From Streptomyces sp. NBC_01471 (GTDB taxonomy: Bacteria > Actinomycetota > Actinomycetes > Streptomycetales > Streptomycetaceae), in contig NZ_CP109450.1 in the NCBI RefSeq assembly GCF_041438865.1, forward strand, positions 1,302,001-1,366,000: 64,000 nt of DNA, given 5' to 3'. The notes under the pieces were generated by a model. The model searched no databases and was not told where the DNA came from. It worked only from the letters and a program-made list of their open reading frames with translations. Shown one piece after another: positions 34,454 to 41,866 of the stretch. The position numbers and the translations under genes were made by a program. Position 1 is the stretch's first letter; each line of letters starts with the position of its first letter.

Positions 34454-35115
34454 AGACGCTTCTTCACCAGAGCGTCGGCCGTGTCATCGAGGCGGGACAG
34501 AACTCGGGTCAAGGTCGTCAGCGCGTGGTCGAGTTCGCCAGGGCGGGGCTGCCCACCGGCGTTGAGGACGAAGGCGATCTGGTTGATGTTGTTGCCGATG
34601 CGGGCCAGTGCGGTGCGCAGCGCGGCCAGCTCGTCAATGGCGGTGTCGAGCTGTTCGTTGCTGTGCACGTGGGTGGAACCGCGGGCGACGGCGAGGCCGG
34701 CAGCGGCGAGGAAGCGGGCGACGGTAACGGCGCGCTGCTTGGCGGCGGTGGTGATCTCGGCATTCTCGGCATCGGAGAGGCGGGTGGTCGTCTTGTGGGT
34801 GCGCTGGCTCGGGTTACGAGTGCGGCGGCGTGGGGTGCGGTCGGGGAACGCGGGCTCGCTCGGGGTCGGCTGCTCGCGTGGGACGTCGTCGTCTGCTTCT
34901 CCTCCTGCGACCGGCGCCCCCTGGTGCCGGGAGTCCGGTTGGTCCCCGTGCGCCCTCGCTCGGGGACCAACCGGACTTCCCCCGCCCTCCTGGGCGGGGG
35001 CAAGTGCGTACGACGGGCCGTAGGACCGTCGTACGCGACAACTTGCTCCGCCAGGAGCCGTCGTAGGGTCACGCAGCTCTCCGGACGTGGTAACCACCGG
35101 GTCGTTGGCGTTCAC
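34450..35115 (-). CDS. MobC-like relaxosome accessory protein
   Basis: The product has 221 residues from ATG 35115; the real start may be later, since residues 1-90 are disordered. The C-terminal half has the MobC pattern: RLSDAENAEITTAAKQRAVT, then FLAAAGLAVARG, and ALRTALARIGNNINQIAFVL, with NNINQIA a family hallmark. It would bend oriT DNA and help the relaxase. The coding DNA for the N-terminal part contains three inverted repeats (see 34932). Confidence 0.8.
   Translation of the reverse strand: MNANDPVVTTSGELRDPTTAPGGASCRVRRSYGPSYALAPAQEGGGSPVGPRARAHGDQPDSRHQGAPVAGGEADDDVPREQPTPSEPAFPDRTPRRRTRNPSQRTHKTTTRLSDAENAEITTAAKQRAVTVARFLAAAGLAVARGSTHVHSNEQLDTAIDELAALRTALARIGNNINQIAFVLNAGGQPRPGELDHALTTLTRVLSRLDDTADALVKKRL
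34932..35050. other. Candidate oriT: three adjacent inverted repeats
   Basis: Perfect 17-bp arms AGTCCGGTTGGTCCCCG (34932-34948) and complement (34961-34977); CCCCCGCCC (34979-34987) with complement (34992-35000); GCGTACGACGG (35006-35016) with complement (35026-35036). The last pair has outer CAAGT/ACTTG arms. Repeats this close, beside mobC and relaxase genes, resemble transfer origins. They overlap the proposed N-terminal coding part of mobC, which may start downstream. Confidence 0.55.
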
Positions 35116-35336
35116 CGGCTCGACTCCGTCTCCTGCTGGTGGATGGTGCGGACGATTTCCTCGATCCAGTCCATGGCCAGGACCGGGTGGTGCAGGGTCC
35201 AGGGGCGGCTGTGCCGGTGTCGTTGCACGGTCCAGGTGGTGTCGGGGCCAGATTCGGCATGGTGAAAGTGGCCGTGCTGGTGCAGGACGGCCAGCCAGGA
35301 GTCCACCTCGGCCGGTGTGGCGGGCTTCGTGCGCAT
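35112..35336 (-). CDS. Small hypothetical protein upstream of mobC
   Basis: The product has 74 residues from ATG 35336. Its stop overlaps the mobC ATG. It reads MRTKPATPAEVDSWLAVLHQ and contains many His and Trp. Probably a plasmid accessory protein. Unidentified. Confidence 0.6.
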   Translation of the reverse strand: MRTKPATPAEVDSWLAVLHQHGHFHHAESGPDTTWTVQRHRHSRPWTLHHPVLAMDWIEEIVRTIHQQETESSR

Positions 35337-35380
35337 GGTGGTGCTCTCCGGTTCACTTCGTGAGGTGGTAGGGGGGTGTC

Positions 35381-35427
35381 CGGGGTCGGGTGACCGGCCG
35401 TGTGTCCGGTTCGGTCACCCGACCCCG
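35381..35427. terminator. 15-bp stem terminator between the DUF2637 and mob genes
   Basis: CGGGGTCGGGTGACC (35381-35395) and its exact complement (35413-35427) with a 17-base loop, 11 bp after the DUF2637 stop. Confidence 0.75.
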
Positions 35428-35437
35428 TGGAGGTCGG

Positions 35438-36505
35438 TCAGCTGCGGGCGGCAGTGACCGGCTGACCGTGCTGCTCGCGGAGCTGGACCATCAGAGCGGT
35501 CAGGGTGTCGCTCGACAGCGGGATCTGCTGGCCCCGGATTGCCTGGGCAACCACCTTGCGGGTCAGCTTGTCCTCGGCCCTGACCGCTGACCGGGCGATC
35601 TTCAACAGCTCCTCGGTGTCCGGGTCAGACCGCCGGTCACCGGTGACCGGGCTCTCCCGATCACTGACCGGCGGCGCGGTCCCCTGGCGGTCAGTGACCG
35701 GCGGGAGCCTGACCGGGCTACCGGTGACCTGCTCGCTGTCGACCTGCCGGTCACTGACCGCCGGGCCGCTGCCCGACTGTCCGGGCAGGTCAACGCCGTT
35801 GTCCTCCCCGTCACGGTGACCGTGGTCCGGGCGGCTGGCGTCCGCCCAGTCACTGTCGCCGGTCGGTGTCCGGGTGTCCGGGTGTCGCTTGTCCAGGGAC
35901 AAGCGGTACTGGTCGGTCAGGGCACCGACCGGCTGTCCGGCGCTGACCTGACCGGGCTGGGGCTGCGGCTGACCGGCTCGGTCAGTCCGAGTGACCGCGA
36001 TGCGCTCGGTCTGACCGATCTGACCGGGGTCAGCGCGGTCATCGCGGTCAGACCGGTCACTGTCCTTGACCGGCCCCCGGGCGATGAGGATGTAGAGGTG
36101 GACGGCTCCGGCCAGGGCGAGCGGGGCGATGGTGGACAGCACGGCGACCACCATGTCGCCGAGCCTCAGCCCGGCAGCCGGGGCGTTCTCCTCGTTAAGC
36201 CTGACCGCGTGCAGGGCATTGGCCCAGATGCTGGTGGCGGTGGCCGTGCCAAAGAGTGCCCAGACGTAGAGGCGGGCCCGTATCGGCGCGTCGCGGAGCA
36301 CCAAGAGCGCCCGGATACCGTAGGCGATGAAGCCATCCACGATCAGAGGGAAAAGGTAGGTGAGGAAACCGCGGACGTGGATAGCGACGGCCATCTGCTG
36401 GAGTGCGTCGTAGGACAGGGCGCAGCCCGCGCCTCCGAGGGCGAAGACGGCTACGCGGTCCCAGCCGGTGATGTGCGCCGTCTTCTGTGCGTTCGCGTTG
36501 CTCAC
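35438..36505 (-). CDS. DUF2637 membrane protein with C-terminal helical domain
   Basis: The product has 355 residues from GTG 36505 (overlapping the WhiB stop). Four membrane helices lie in residues about 10-125: VAVFALGGAGCALSYDALQQ, FLTYLFPLIVDGFIAYGIRA, YVWALFGTATATSIWANAL and VVAVLSTIAPLALAGAVHLY. Residues 140-300 are a charged, low-complexity linker with repeated SDR/TDR/VTG units. The end (about 305-350) is helical. DUF2637 genes lie beside whiB in Streptomyces mobile elements and are related to plasmid-spread proteins. Confidence 0.85.
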   Translation of the reverse strand: MSNANAQKTAHITGWDRVAVFALGGAGCALSYDALQQMAVAIHVRGFLTYLFPLIVDGFIAYGIRALLVLRDAPIRARLYVWALFGTATATSIWANALHAVRLNEENAPAAGLRLGDMVVAVLSTIAPLALAGAVHLYILIARGPVKDSDRSDRDDRADPGQIGQTERIAVTRTDRAGQPQPQPGQVSAGQPVGALTDQYRLSLDKRHPDTRTPTGDSDWADASRPDHGHRDGEDNGVDLPGQSGSGPAVSDRQVDSEQVTGSPVRLPPVTDRQGTAPPVSDRESPVTGDRRSDPDTEELLKIARSAVRAEDKLTRKVVAQAIRGQQIPLSSDTLTALMVQLREQHGQPVTAARS

Positions 36506-37059
36506 GCTGCCGTCCCGAAGTCGCCCTGGCCCAGGCACTCTCCGTCAGTCTTGGGGGGCGGGGCGGTCGGCTTCAGGTCGCGGTTACGGATGGCGAGGCG
36601 AATTTCTCGGTACCGCTTCTGCGCGTGCTCCTCGCTGACCGTCAGGAGCCAGGCCAGCCGCTGTTCGCTGAGGCCCTGACGGAAGGCGGCGTGGATGACC
36701 GCGCGGCGTTCGGCCTGGGTGAGGTGGACGTCGCGCCCGGCGATGGTGGCGTTGACACGGCTGTAGTCGAGGCGGCTGGCGAGCTTCGCGTGCAGCGGCT
36801 CGCGCTCCTCCTGGGTCATCCCGCCCCGGATACCGTCGGTGTCGCCGCCCTCCAGGGCGGCGTCCAGGCAGGTGCGGCGGACCGGGCACTGGCTGCACAG
36901 CGACATGGCGGCGGTGATCTTGGCGATCTCGTCGGGCTCGGGGAAGAAGATGTCAGGGTCCACCGGGTTGTACTCGGTGCTCTGGCAGACGGCCTGCTCC
37001 TGCCAGGTCTGGTCGCCGAGCGACCGGTGGCGGGCCGGGCTAATCGTCATGGTGGTCAT
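36502..37059 (-). CDS. WhiB-family iron-sulfur regulator
   Basis: The product has 185 residues. The four Fe-S cysteines are at AVCQSTEY, then SLCSQCPVRRTC, and the GIRGG turn lies in DGIRGGMTQEER. Unlike short WhiB proteins, it has a C-terminal helical extension (QRLAWLLTVSEEHAQKRYRE) resembling a helix-turn-helix. WhiB proteins bind sigma factors and sense redox state. It is the first of a compact group with DUF2637; DnaC lies upstream. Confidence 0.85.
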   Translation of the reverse strand: MTTMTISPARHRSLGDQTWQEQAVCQSTEYNPVDPDIFFPEPDEIAKITAAMSLCSQCPVRRTCLDAALEGGDTDGIRGGMTQEEREPLHAKLASRLDYSRVNATIAGRDVHLTQAERRAVIHAAFRQGLSEQRLAWLLTVSEEHAQKRYREIRLAIRNRDLKPTAPPPKTDGECLGQGDFGTAA

Positions 37060-37161
37060 GCGGGTTGCTCCGATCGCTCTCCGCGCGCAGGGGCGTCGGC
37101 GGAGAGGTGCGCTGGGTCGGGAAGTTGTGGGGCGAGGCCGGGCGTGGCTGCCTGCATCCGG

Positions 37162-37866
37162 TCAGGCGGCGGCGCGGTCGCGTCTGCGGTCGACCGGCTC
37201 GAACTGGATCCGGGTGGTCATCTGCGCGAGACGGGAGGCGACACGGTCCCCGATATGGGACCGGAGGTCGCTGATGCGCATGTTCGTCGTGATCAGGGTC
37301 GGGAGCATGTGGTTGTACCGGCGGTTGATCAGCCGGTACGTCACTTCCTCCGTCCAGTCGCTGGCCTTGGCCGCACCGAGGTCGTCGATGATGAGTAGCG
37401 GGCAGCGGCTGACGGCCGCCAGCTCCCGCTCGCTGTCCACGCCGGGCCGGGGGCGGAGATCGGCGTAGAGGTCGGCGGCGGTGCTCGCGCGCCAGCGCAC
37501 GCCGACCCCGCCCTGCACCAGCTGCCGGACCGCCCCGTATGCCTGGTGTGTCTTGCCCGCACCGACCACCCCGGCCATCAGCAGGCTGGGCCCGGTGGCG
37601 ACCTGTCGCCGGGCTCCTCGGCTGGGGGCGACGGCCGCTTCGGCGACGTCCCTGGCCCAGGCCAGGACCTGCGGGTGGTCAGCGACCGCACCCCGGTAGC
37701 GAGGGGGCACCCCGGTGGACAGGGCGTCGAGCGGGGAGAAGAGCTCGGGCTCCTCGGACGCCTCGGCGGTGGCCGGATCGACGTTGCGGGCTGCCAGGAT
37801 GCGGGCCATCCGGTCCAGGGCGCCCTCGCTGCCGAGGGTCTGCGGTTCGCGGGTTCGGGTGCGCAT
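37162..37866 (-). CDS. DnaC/IstB-like helicase-loader ATPase
   Basis: The product has 234 residues from ATG 37866. Walker A is GVVGAGKTHQAYG and Walker B is CPLLIIDDLGAAK. A sensor region has LPTLITTNMRISDLRSHIGD, typical of DnaC/IstB. It probably loads the replicative helicase onto the plasmid origin. Its start overlaps the stop of the initiator gene by one base, so the two are co-expressed. Confidence 0.85.
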   Translation of the reverse strand: MRTRTREPQTLGSEGALDRMARILAARNVDPATAEASEEPELFSPLDALSTGVPPRYRGAVADHPQVLAWARDVAEAAVAPSRGARRQVATGPSLLMAGVVGAGKTHQAYGAVRQLVQGGVGVRWRASTAADLYADLRPRPGVDSERELAAVSRCPLLIIDDLGAAKASDWTEEVTYRLINRRYNHMLPTLITTNMRISDLRSHIGDRVASRLAQMTTRIQFEPVDRRRDRAAA

Positions 37867-38885
37867 CACAGCTCCTCGGCGTAGGCGGCGGAGGCATCGA
37901 CCGGGTTGGTCCACGCCTGGTGAGCGAGCACGTTAGGCCGGATTCCCGGCCGTCCCAAACCGGCGGAGCGCGCGTTCATGGCCTCGTTGACCATGCTGGT
38001 CAGCACGCTCGGGTGCTTAGGGTTGGCGGCGAAGTTCTGCAGCCCGGCCCGGATGTGCTCCGGGGCTATGCCCTCGGCCAGGAGCTTCTTGGTGATCCGA
38101 CCGAGGTGCCCGATCACGTCGCTCGGCGGGCGCTCGTCGCAGGCGGCGATGTACTCGCCGACGAGCTGGTTGGCCGAGACGGGGGCTGCGGGCGCTGTGC
38201 GCCCCGTAGGGGAAGAAGATCCAGGATCCAAGATCCTAGATCCAGGCGCCGAGCCCTCTCGGAGACGTCGGGGAAGGCTCGGGGAAGGCTCGCAGAATGT
38301 GTCCTGACCTGAGGTTTTCGTTTCCTCGTGGCTAGGGGCGTCAGCCATGGCGTCGAAAGCGCCCTGCTGAGGGGCGGGAACCTCGCCTGCGTGATCGCGA
38401 GGCGTCGCGGCGGGCTGTGCGGGCAGATCGAGGGCTCGGGGAGTGTTCGGTGAAGCCTCGTCGTGTCCTCGGGGAGGGGTGGGCGACTCCTCGGCCCGTT
38501 TGGTGCAGGTGCCCTTGCAGGGGGCGCACCGGTCGCCACCGTGGTGTTGCGGGCAGGAGGGCAGCCGGGACTGGCTTGCCTTGTCGATCTTCTGGTGCTC
38601 GGACCAAGTGACGATGTGGAGGTAGCGGCGGCCGTCGCAACCGGTGTACCGGCAGACCAGGCCAGCGTTCGCGAGCTGGTGGAGGTCGTCCTCGACGTGG
38701 ACCGAGGTGTGCTCGGCGCGCAGGGGCCAGAGCAGCCCGGCGATGATCGCGGCGTTGTCGCGGTGGCGGCCGTGGTCGTCGGCCTGGGTGAGGAGCCCGA
38801 AGAAGGTCCGCTCGGCCTCGACGCTCACCTCGGCCAGCGACTCGGAGACGAACGCCTCCGGCTTGATGGTTCGTATCCGCGCCAT
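37866..38885 (-). CDS. Phage-type replication initiator / replisome organiser
   Basis: The product has 339 residues from ATG 38885; the longer frame adds 11. The N-terminal domain (about 1-90) begins MARIRTIKPEAF and has a winged-helix pattern, with ERTFFGLLTQADDHGRHRDN. This is known from replisome organisers of phages and plasmids. A Cys/His cluster lies at about 110-130 (CPQHHGGDRCAPC). The linker carries DNA repeats (see 38218). The C-terminal domain (about 240-339) resembles the DnaC-interacting helical part of such proteins. Confidence 0.7.
   Translation of the reverse strand: MARIRTIKPEAFVSESLAEVSVEAERTFFGLLTQADDHGRHRDNAAIIAGLLWPLRAEHTSVHVEDDLHQLANAGLVCRYTGCDGRRYLHIVTWSEHQKIDKASQSRLPSCPQHHGGDRCAPCKGTCTKRAEESPTPPRGHDEASPNTPRALDLPAQPAATPRDHAGEVPAPQQGAFDAMADAPSHEETKTSGQDTFCEPSPSLPRRLREGSAPGSRILDPGSSSPTGRTAPAAPVSANQLVGEYIAACDERPPSDVIGHLGRITKKLLAEGIAPEHIRAGLQNFAANPKHPSVLTSMVNEAMNARSAGLGRPGIRPNVLAHQAWTNPVDASAAYAEEL
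38218..38291. other. Candidate replication origin repeats within the initiator gene
   Basis: GATCC-type units recur at 38218-38246: GATCCAGGATCC, then AAGATCCT, then AGATCCAGG, partly inverted. CGGGGAAGGCT occurs twice in tandem at 38269-38290. Both fall in the protein's disordered linker. Phage replisome organisers often carry their origin at this position. Confidence 0.45.
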
Positions 38886-38886
38886 G

Positions 38887-39213
38887 TCAGCGGCCCCGAC
38901 CGGCGGCTGCGAGGTCACTGCGGTTGAGGGTCGCGTCGGCGAGGTCGAAAATCTGAGGTCGGGTCCAGTCCGCCTCCGGCCAGACGCGCAGGATCCAGCG
39001 AGCTGCGACCCTGCTGGTCGTCCGGCCCAGCTCCATGGTCTTTCCGGCGTCGTCCTTGATGATGGCGTGCGGGTGGGGCCACACCTGCTTCGGATCGTTG
39101 AGGCTGACCCGGATGGTGGCCGCGCCCGGGATCATGTCGGCGAGCTGGGCGGCGAGACGGTGCTGGCGGTCGGCGTCCGGACAGGCCGGGGTTCCGCTCG
39201 GCATGGCGAGCAT
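38887..39213 (-). CDS. Hypothetical protein of the replication operon
   Basis: I chose ATG 39213 (GGAG upstream), giving 108 residues. The frame stays open to 39540, but that part lacks protein character. The protein contains QHRLAAQLADMIPGAATIRV, then PKQVWPHPHAIIKDDAGKTM, and a helix-rich C-terminus. It could be a small DNA-binding or regulatory protein. It directly precedes the initiator gene. Confidence 0.7.
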   Translation of the reverse strand: MLAMPSGTPACPDADRQHRLAAQLADMIPGAATIRVSLNDPKQVWPHPHAIIKDDAGKTMELGRTTSRVAARWILRVWPEADWTRPQIFDLADATLNRSDLAAAGRGR

Positions 39214-39310
39214 GCGATACTCCGTGGTTCGTAGGACCGCGGTGCGGTGGTACTCGTGCAAAAGCCCCGCCGCCCGCGAGATGTGAATCAGTGCCCTTAG
39301 GGGTGCTGGC

Positions 39311-39345
39311 CCGGCGCTTGGGAGTTGGTAGCTCCCGAGCGCCGG
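39311..39345. promoter_or_regulatory. 14-bp hairpin in the rep operon leader
   Basis: CCGGCGCTTGGGAG and CTCCCGAGCGCCGG, complementary at 13 of 14 positions with a 7-base loop, lie about 100 bp upstream of ATG 39213. A leader attenuator or operator is possible. Confidence 0.5.
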
Positions 39346-39504
39346 TCTCATTCCACCCCGGCGGGTGTCATGGCCCCGGTGTCTGAATCGCCCTCCTCTC
39401 CTGACCGCCCGGCGGTCGGTGATCCCGCTTGAGCGGGGACCAGAACCATATGGCGACCCCTGGCCCAAGTCCAGTCCTTCACACCCACTCCGACCAGGCA
39501 TGGA

Positions 39505-39569
39505 ACACTGCACTGGATGAATAACGATGTCAACGTACACTGCAATGGAGTCGATGCGTCAACTGCAGT
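39505..39569. promoter_or_regulatory. Repeated operator-like sites between rep operon and XRE gene
   Basis: ACACTGCACTGGA (39505-39517) recurs as ACACTGCAATGGA (39537-39549), 32 bp apart or about three helical turns. A palindromic ACTGCAGT follows at 39562-39569. These are likely binding sites for the XRE protein encoded next door. Confidence 0.5.
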
Positions 39570-39644
39570 GCCGGGATCTGGGATGATGAGGGACATGATC
39601 GCCACTGGAGTGGATAGGATCCTGGTCGTGATGGAGGGCTGGGG

Positions 39645-40091
39645 ATGACCGAGAAGAAGGAGCGCACCTTCGCGGAGCTGCTCGACTACCTGTTCAGAGA
39701 GGTGCGCCCGAAGGGGCGCGGGTCGTTCACATACGCGGAAGTGGCTGAGGGCATCCGGGCCAGCTCCGGCGTGACCATCTCGGCGAGCGGCATCCAGCAG
39801 CTCCGCACCGGGAAGAACTCAAACCCGAAGTTCGAGACGGTACGGGCGCTGGCCGGCTACTTCGGCGTACCCCCCGGTTACTTCTTCGAAGAGGAGACGG
39901 CAGAGCGGACGCAGGCCACGATTCAGGTGGTCGCGGCAATGCGTGACCAGGAGGTACGCAGGGTTGCGCTACGCGCCAACGGCCTCAGCACGTCTAGCTT
40001 GCGCATGGTGAATGAAGTGATCGACCACGCCCGACGGCTCGAAGGCATGGCGGACGACACGGGCGCCGCCGAGCTGCTCGACGACGAATAG
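39645..40091 (+). CDS. XRE-family repressor
   Basis: The product has 148 residues from ATG 39645 with GGAGGGCTGGGG upstream. The XRE helix-turn-helix spans about residues 25-80, with YAEVAEGIRASSGVTISASG, IQQLRTGKNSNPKFETVRAL and a closing YFGVPPGYFFE. The C-terminal 70 residues are helical. It is divergent from the rep operon, with repeated operator-like sites between them. A control protein for copy number or transfer is inferred. Confidence 0.85.
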   Translation: MTEKKERTFAELLDYLFREVRPKGRGSFTYAEVAEGIRASSGVTISASGIQQLRTGKNSNPKFETVRALAGYFGVPPGYFFEEETAERTQATIQVVAAMRDQEVRRVALRANGLSTSSLRMVNEVIDHARRLEGMADDTGAAELLDDE

Positions 40092-40109
40092 ACCTCGCCC
40101 CGACCGGAA

Positions 40110-40982
40110 CTACGGCACCCGTCGGCTCGCATTGGGCTGGTTGCCCGATGGCGGCTCATCGGGGCTTTCCATGAGGACGATCAAGCGGAGCCGGTCGCTG
40201 CGCATGGGACGCAGCCCGACGAGGCGAACAGCGACCTCCCGGCCCCGGTGATGCGGGAGCCTGATCCTTCGCAGCGCGCCATCAGCATGCTCGACCATCT
40301 CGCGGCGATCCCACATATCCCGCACCTCCGAAGACGCCGCGAGGATGTCGCGCTCCAGGCAACGCAGAGCCTTATTCTTCGGATGGCGGGCGCGCTCATA
40401 GCGGATCTGGCCCAGGTAGGACGGGGCCCAGTCGTGCTCCCAGTTCACGAGCTGCTCGCGGGCCTCTGGGCTGAGGAAGGCCCACCTCATCTGATTCGCC
40501 TGATGGGCGGCCCAGGGGAACCAGTCGAGGAAAGGGGCGTTGTAGCCGACCACATTCCATGCCACGTCCGTCACCAAGGCAGGGCTGGGCGCCTGGTTGT
40601 CGAGGAATTGCTGGAGCAGCTCGTCCATTTCTGCCGCTACATCCGCCACTGGCACTGCGGCGAGCGCCGGCGGACGCCCGATCGCCCTCATATACAGCGC
40701 GTGGCGTTCCGCCCGACTCAGCCGAAGCGCTGACGACAGCCGGTCAAGGAAATCCGCGGAGTAACCGGCTTGCTTGTCCCTCTCCAAGTCGCCGTACCAG
40801 CGTTCGCTTACGCCAGCCAGCCGGGCCACGTCATGCTGCGTCAGCCCACTACTCCTCCGACCTGGCGCTGCCAGGCGGGGAATCGTTCGAGGATCAATGC
40901 GCCGCCGCCAAGAGCGCAGGAGTTCAGGCAGGGATTCGGCTCCAAGCTCATCGTCGTCGTCTTGCCCACCCCGGGAATCCAT
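40110..40982 (-). CDS. XRE regulator with MmyB-like ligand domain
   Basis: The product has 290 residues. The helix-turn-helix is at about 45-95 (GLTQHDVARLAGVSERWYGD, then FLDRLSSALRLSRAERHALY). The MmyB domain covers about 120-280 (PALVTDVAWNVVGYNAPFLD, WFPWAAHQANQMRWAFL). Such proteins bind a small ligand and often regulate oxidoreductase genes next to them. The peptidase-transporter-P450 set lies divergently 340 bp away. Confidence 0.85.
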   Translation of the reverse strand: MDSRGGQDDDDELGAESLPELLRSWRRRIDPRTIPRLAAPGRRSSGLTQHDVARLAGVSERWYGDLERDKQAGYSADFLDRLSSALRLSRAERHALYMRAIGRPPALAAVPVADVAAEMDELLQQFLDNQAPSPALVTDVAWNVVGYNAPFLDWFPWAAHQANQMRWAFLSPEAREQLVNWEHDWAPSYLGQIRYERARHPKNKALRCLERDILAASSEVRDMWDRREMVEHADGALRRIRLPHHRGREVAVRLVGLRPMRSDRLRLIVLMESPDEPPSGNQPNASRRVP

Positions 40983-41323
40983 GGCCCAAGATTAGATCGC
41001 ACGATCAGGTGACATGACTCACAACACACCCTGAAAAACCTTCACAGAATTAAGAAGCGGTCATCCAGCGTAGTCAGACATAACGGATAGTCGACCATTC
41101 AACAAAGTGTGTCACGCGCCACAACACCTCGCTCATGCCCGGAGCGAGGCGAGATCGTCAGTTAGAACCGCACGGGCTTCCCCCACCTCCGGGCCTCGGC
41201 CGCGTCACCTCCTGTAACCGGAAGTACCACTTCCAGGAAGCGTGGCTTCACCCTTCCTCTTGGCATCCTCTTTCAACCGTTCACTAGCAAGTTGGTACAC
41301 CGAACAGGCCGAGGGGGATTGCA
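40983..41323. promoter_or_regulatory. Divergent promoter spacer, 340 bp
   Basis: The AT-richer stretch between the XRE/MmyB gene and the IrrE-like gene contains GGAAGTACCACTTCC, a palindrome with 6-bp arms at 41220-41234, about 90 bp upstream of ATG 41324. It is a candidate operator. No credible gene lies in it. Confidence 0.45.
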
Positions 41324-41866
41324 ATGCCTTTGCCAGGATTCGACCAGGGTCGACTGCGCAAATCGTGTGAGGCGCAGGTCGATCTCCTGCACTTGCCGCA
41401 TCGCTTCACCACGCGCGAATTGCGCGATGCGATAGCCGCGCTTCGCGGAAAATGCATAATCCTGAAGCCGCTGAGGACGCTCGGCGCGATCGATGCGCCC
41501 TGCGGCCTGCGGCTGGAGACACCGGAGGCTGATCTCCTCTACTACGAGGAGGGGGCATCTGTACATCACCAACGGCACATCCTGACGCATGAACTGTGCC
41601 ACGTGTACTGCGACCACCCAGGAAGCCTGGAAGTCGATACCGACACGGCACATGCACTCGGAGTGAACCCCACGCTCGTGATGCGCATGTCGGGGCGTAC
41701 GAGCTACTCCTCAGCTGATGAACGCGAGGCGGAGATGATGGCGACCATCATTCGCCAGCGAATCTACCGCGAACGTGAATCACCCTCTCGCCAGCCGAAT
41801 AAGGGATCGGACAGCTGGGACGCACTTTTTGCCCAGCCCATAAAGAAAGGTCGGTTCCGGTCTTGA
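41324..41866 (+). CDS. ImmA/IrrE-like metallopeptidase
   Basis: The product has 180 residues. The region HQRHILTHELCHVYCDHPG has the zinc HExxH motif in the variant HELCH, and a later Glu-rich segment (SADEREAEMMATIIRQRI) supplies the third ligand as in ImmA/IrrE. In this family the peptidase cleaves an XRE-type repressor. The gene is divergent from the XRE/MmyB regulator and overlaps the next gene by one base. Confidence 0.7.
   Translation: MPLPGFDQGRLRKSCEAQVDLLHLPHRFTTRELRDAIAALRGKCIILKPLRTLGAIDAPCGLRLETPEADLLYYEEGASVHHQRHILTHELCHVYCDHPGSLEVDTDTAHALGVNPTLVMRMSGRTSYSSADEREAEMMATIIRQRIYRERESPSRQPNKGSDSWDALFAQPIKKGRFRS

Noticed and set aside
35438..36070. TGACCG repeats as plasmid iterons
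   Set aside because: They keep one codon phase in the DUF2637 linker, so peptide repetition may explain them. I kept the observation only as a finding, not as an origin.
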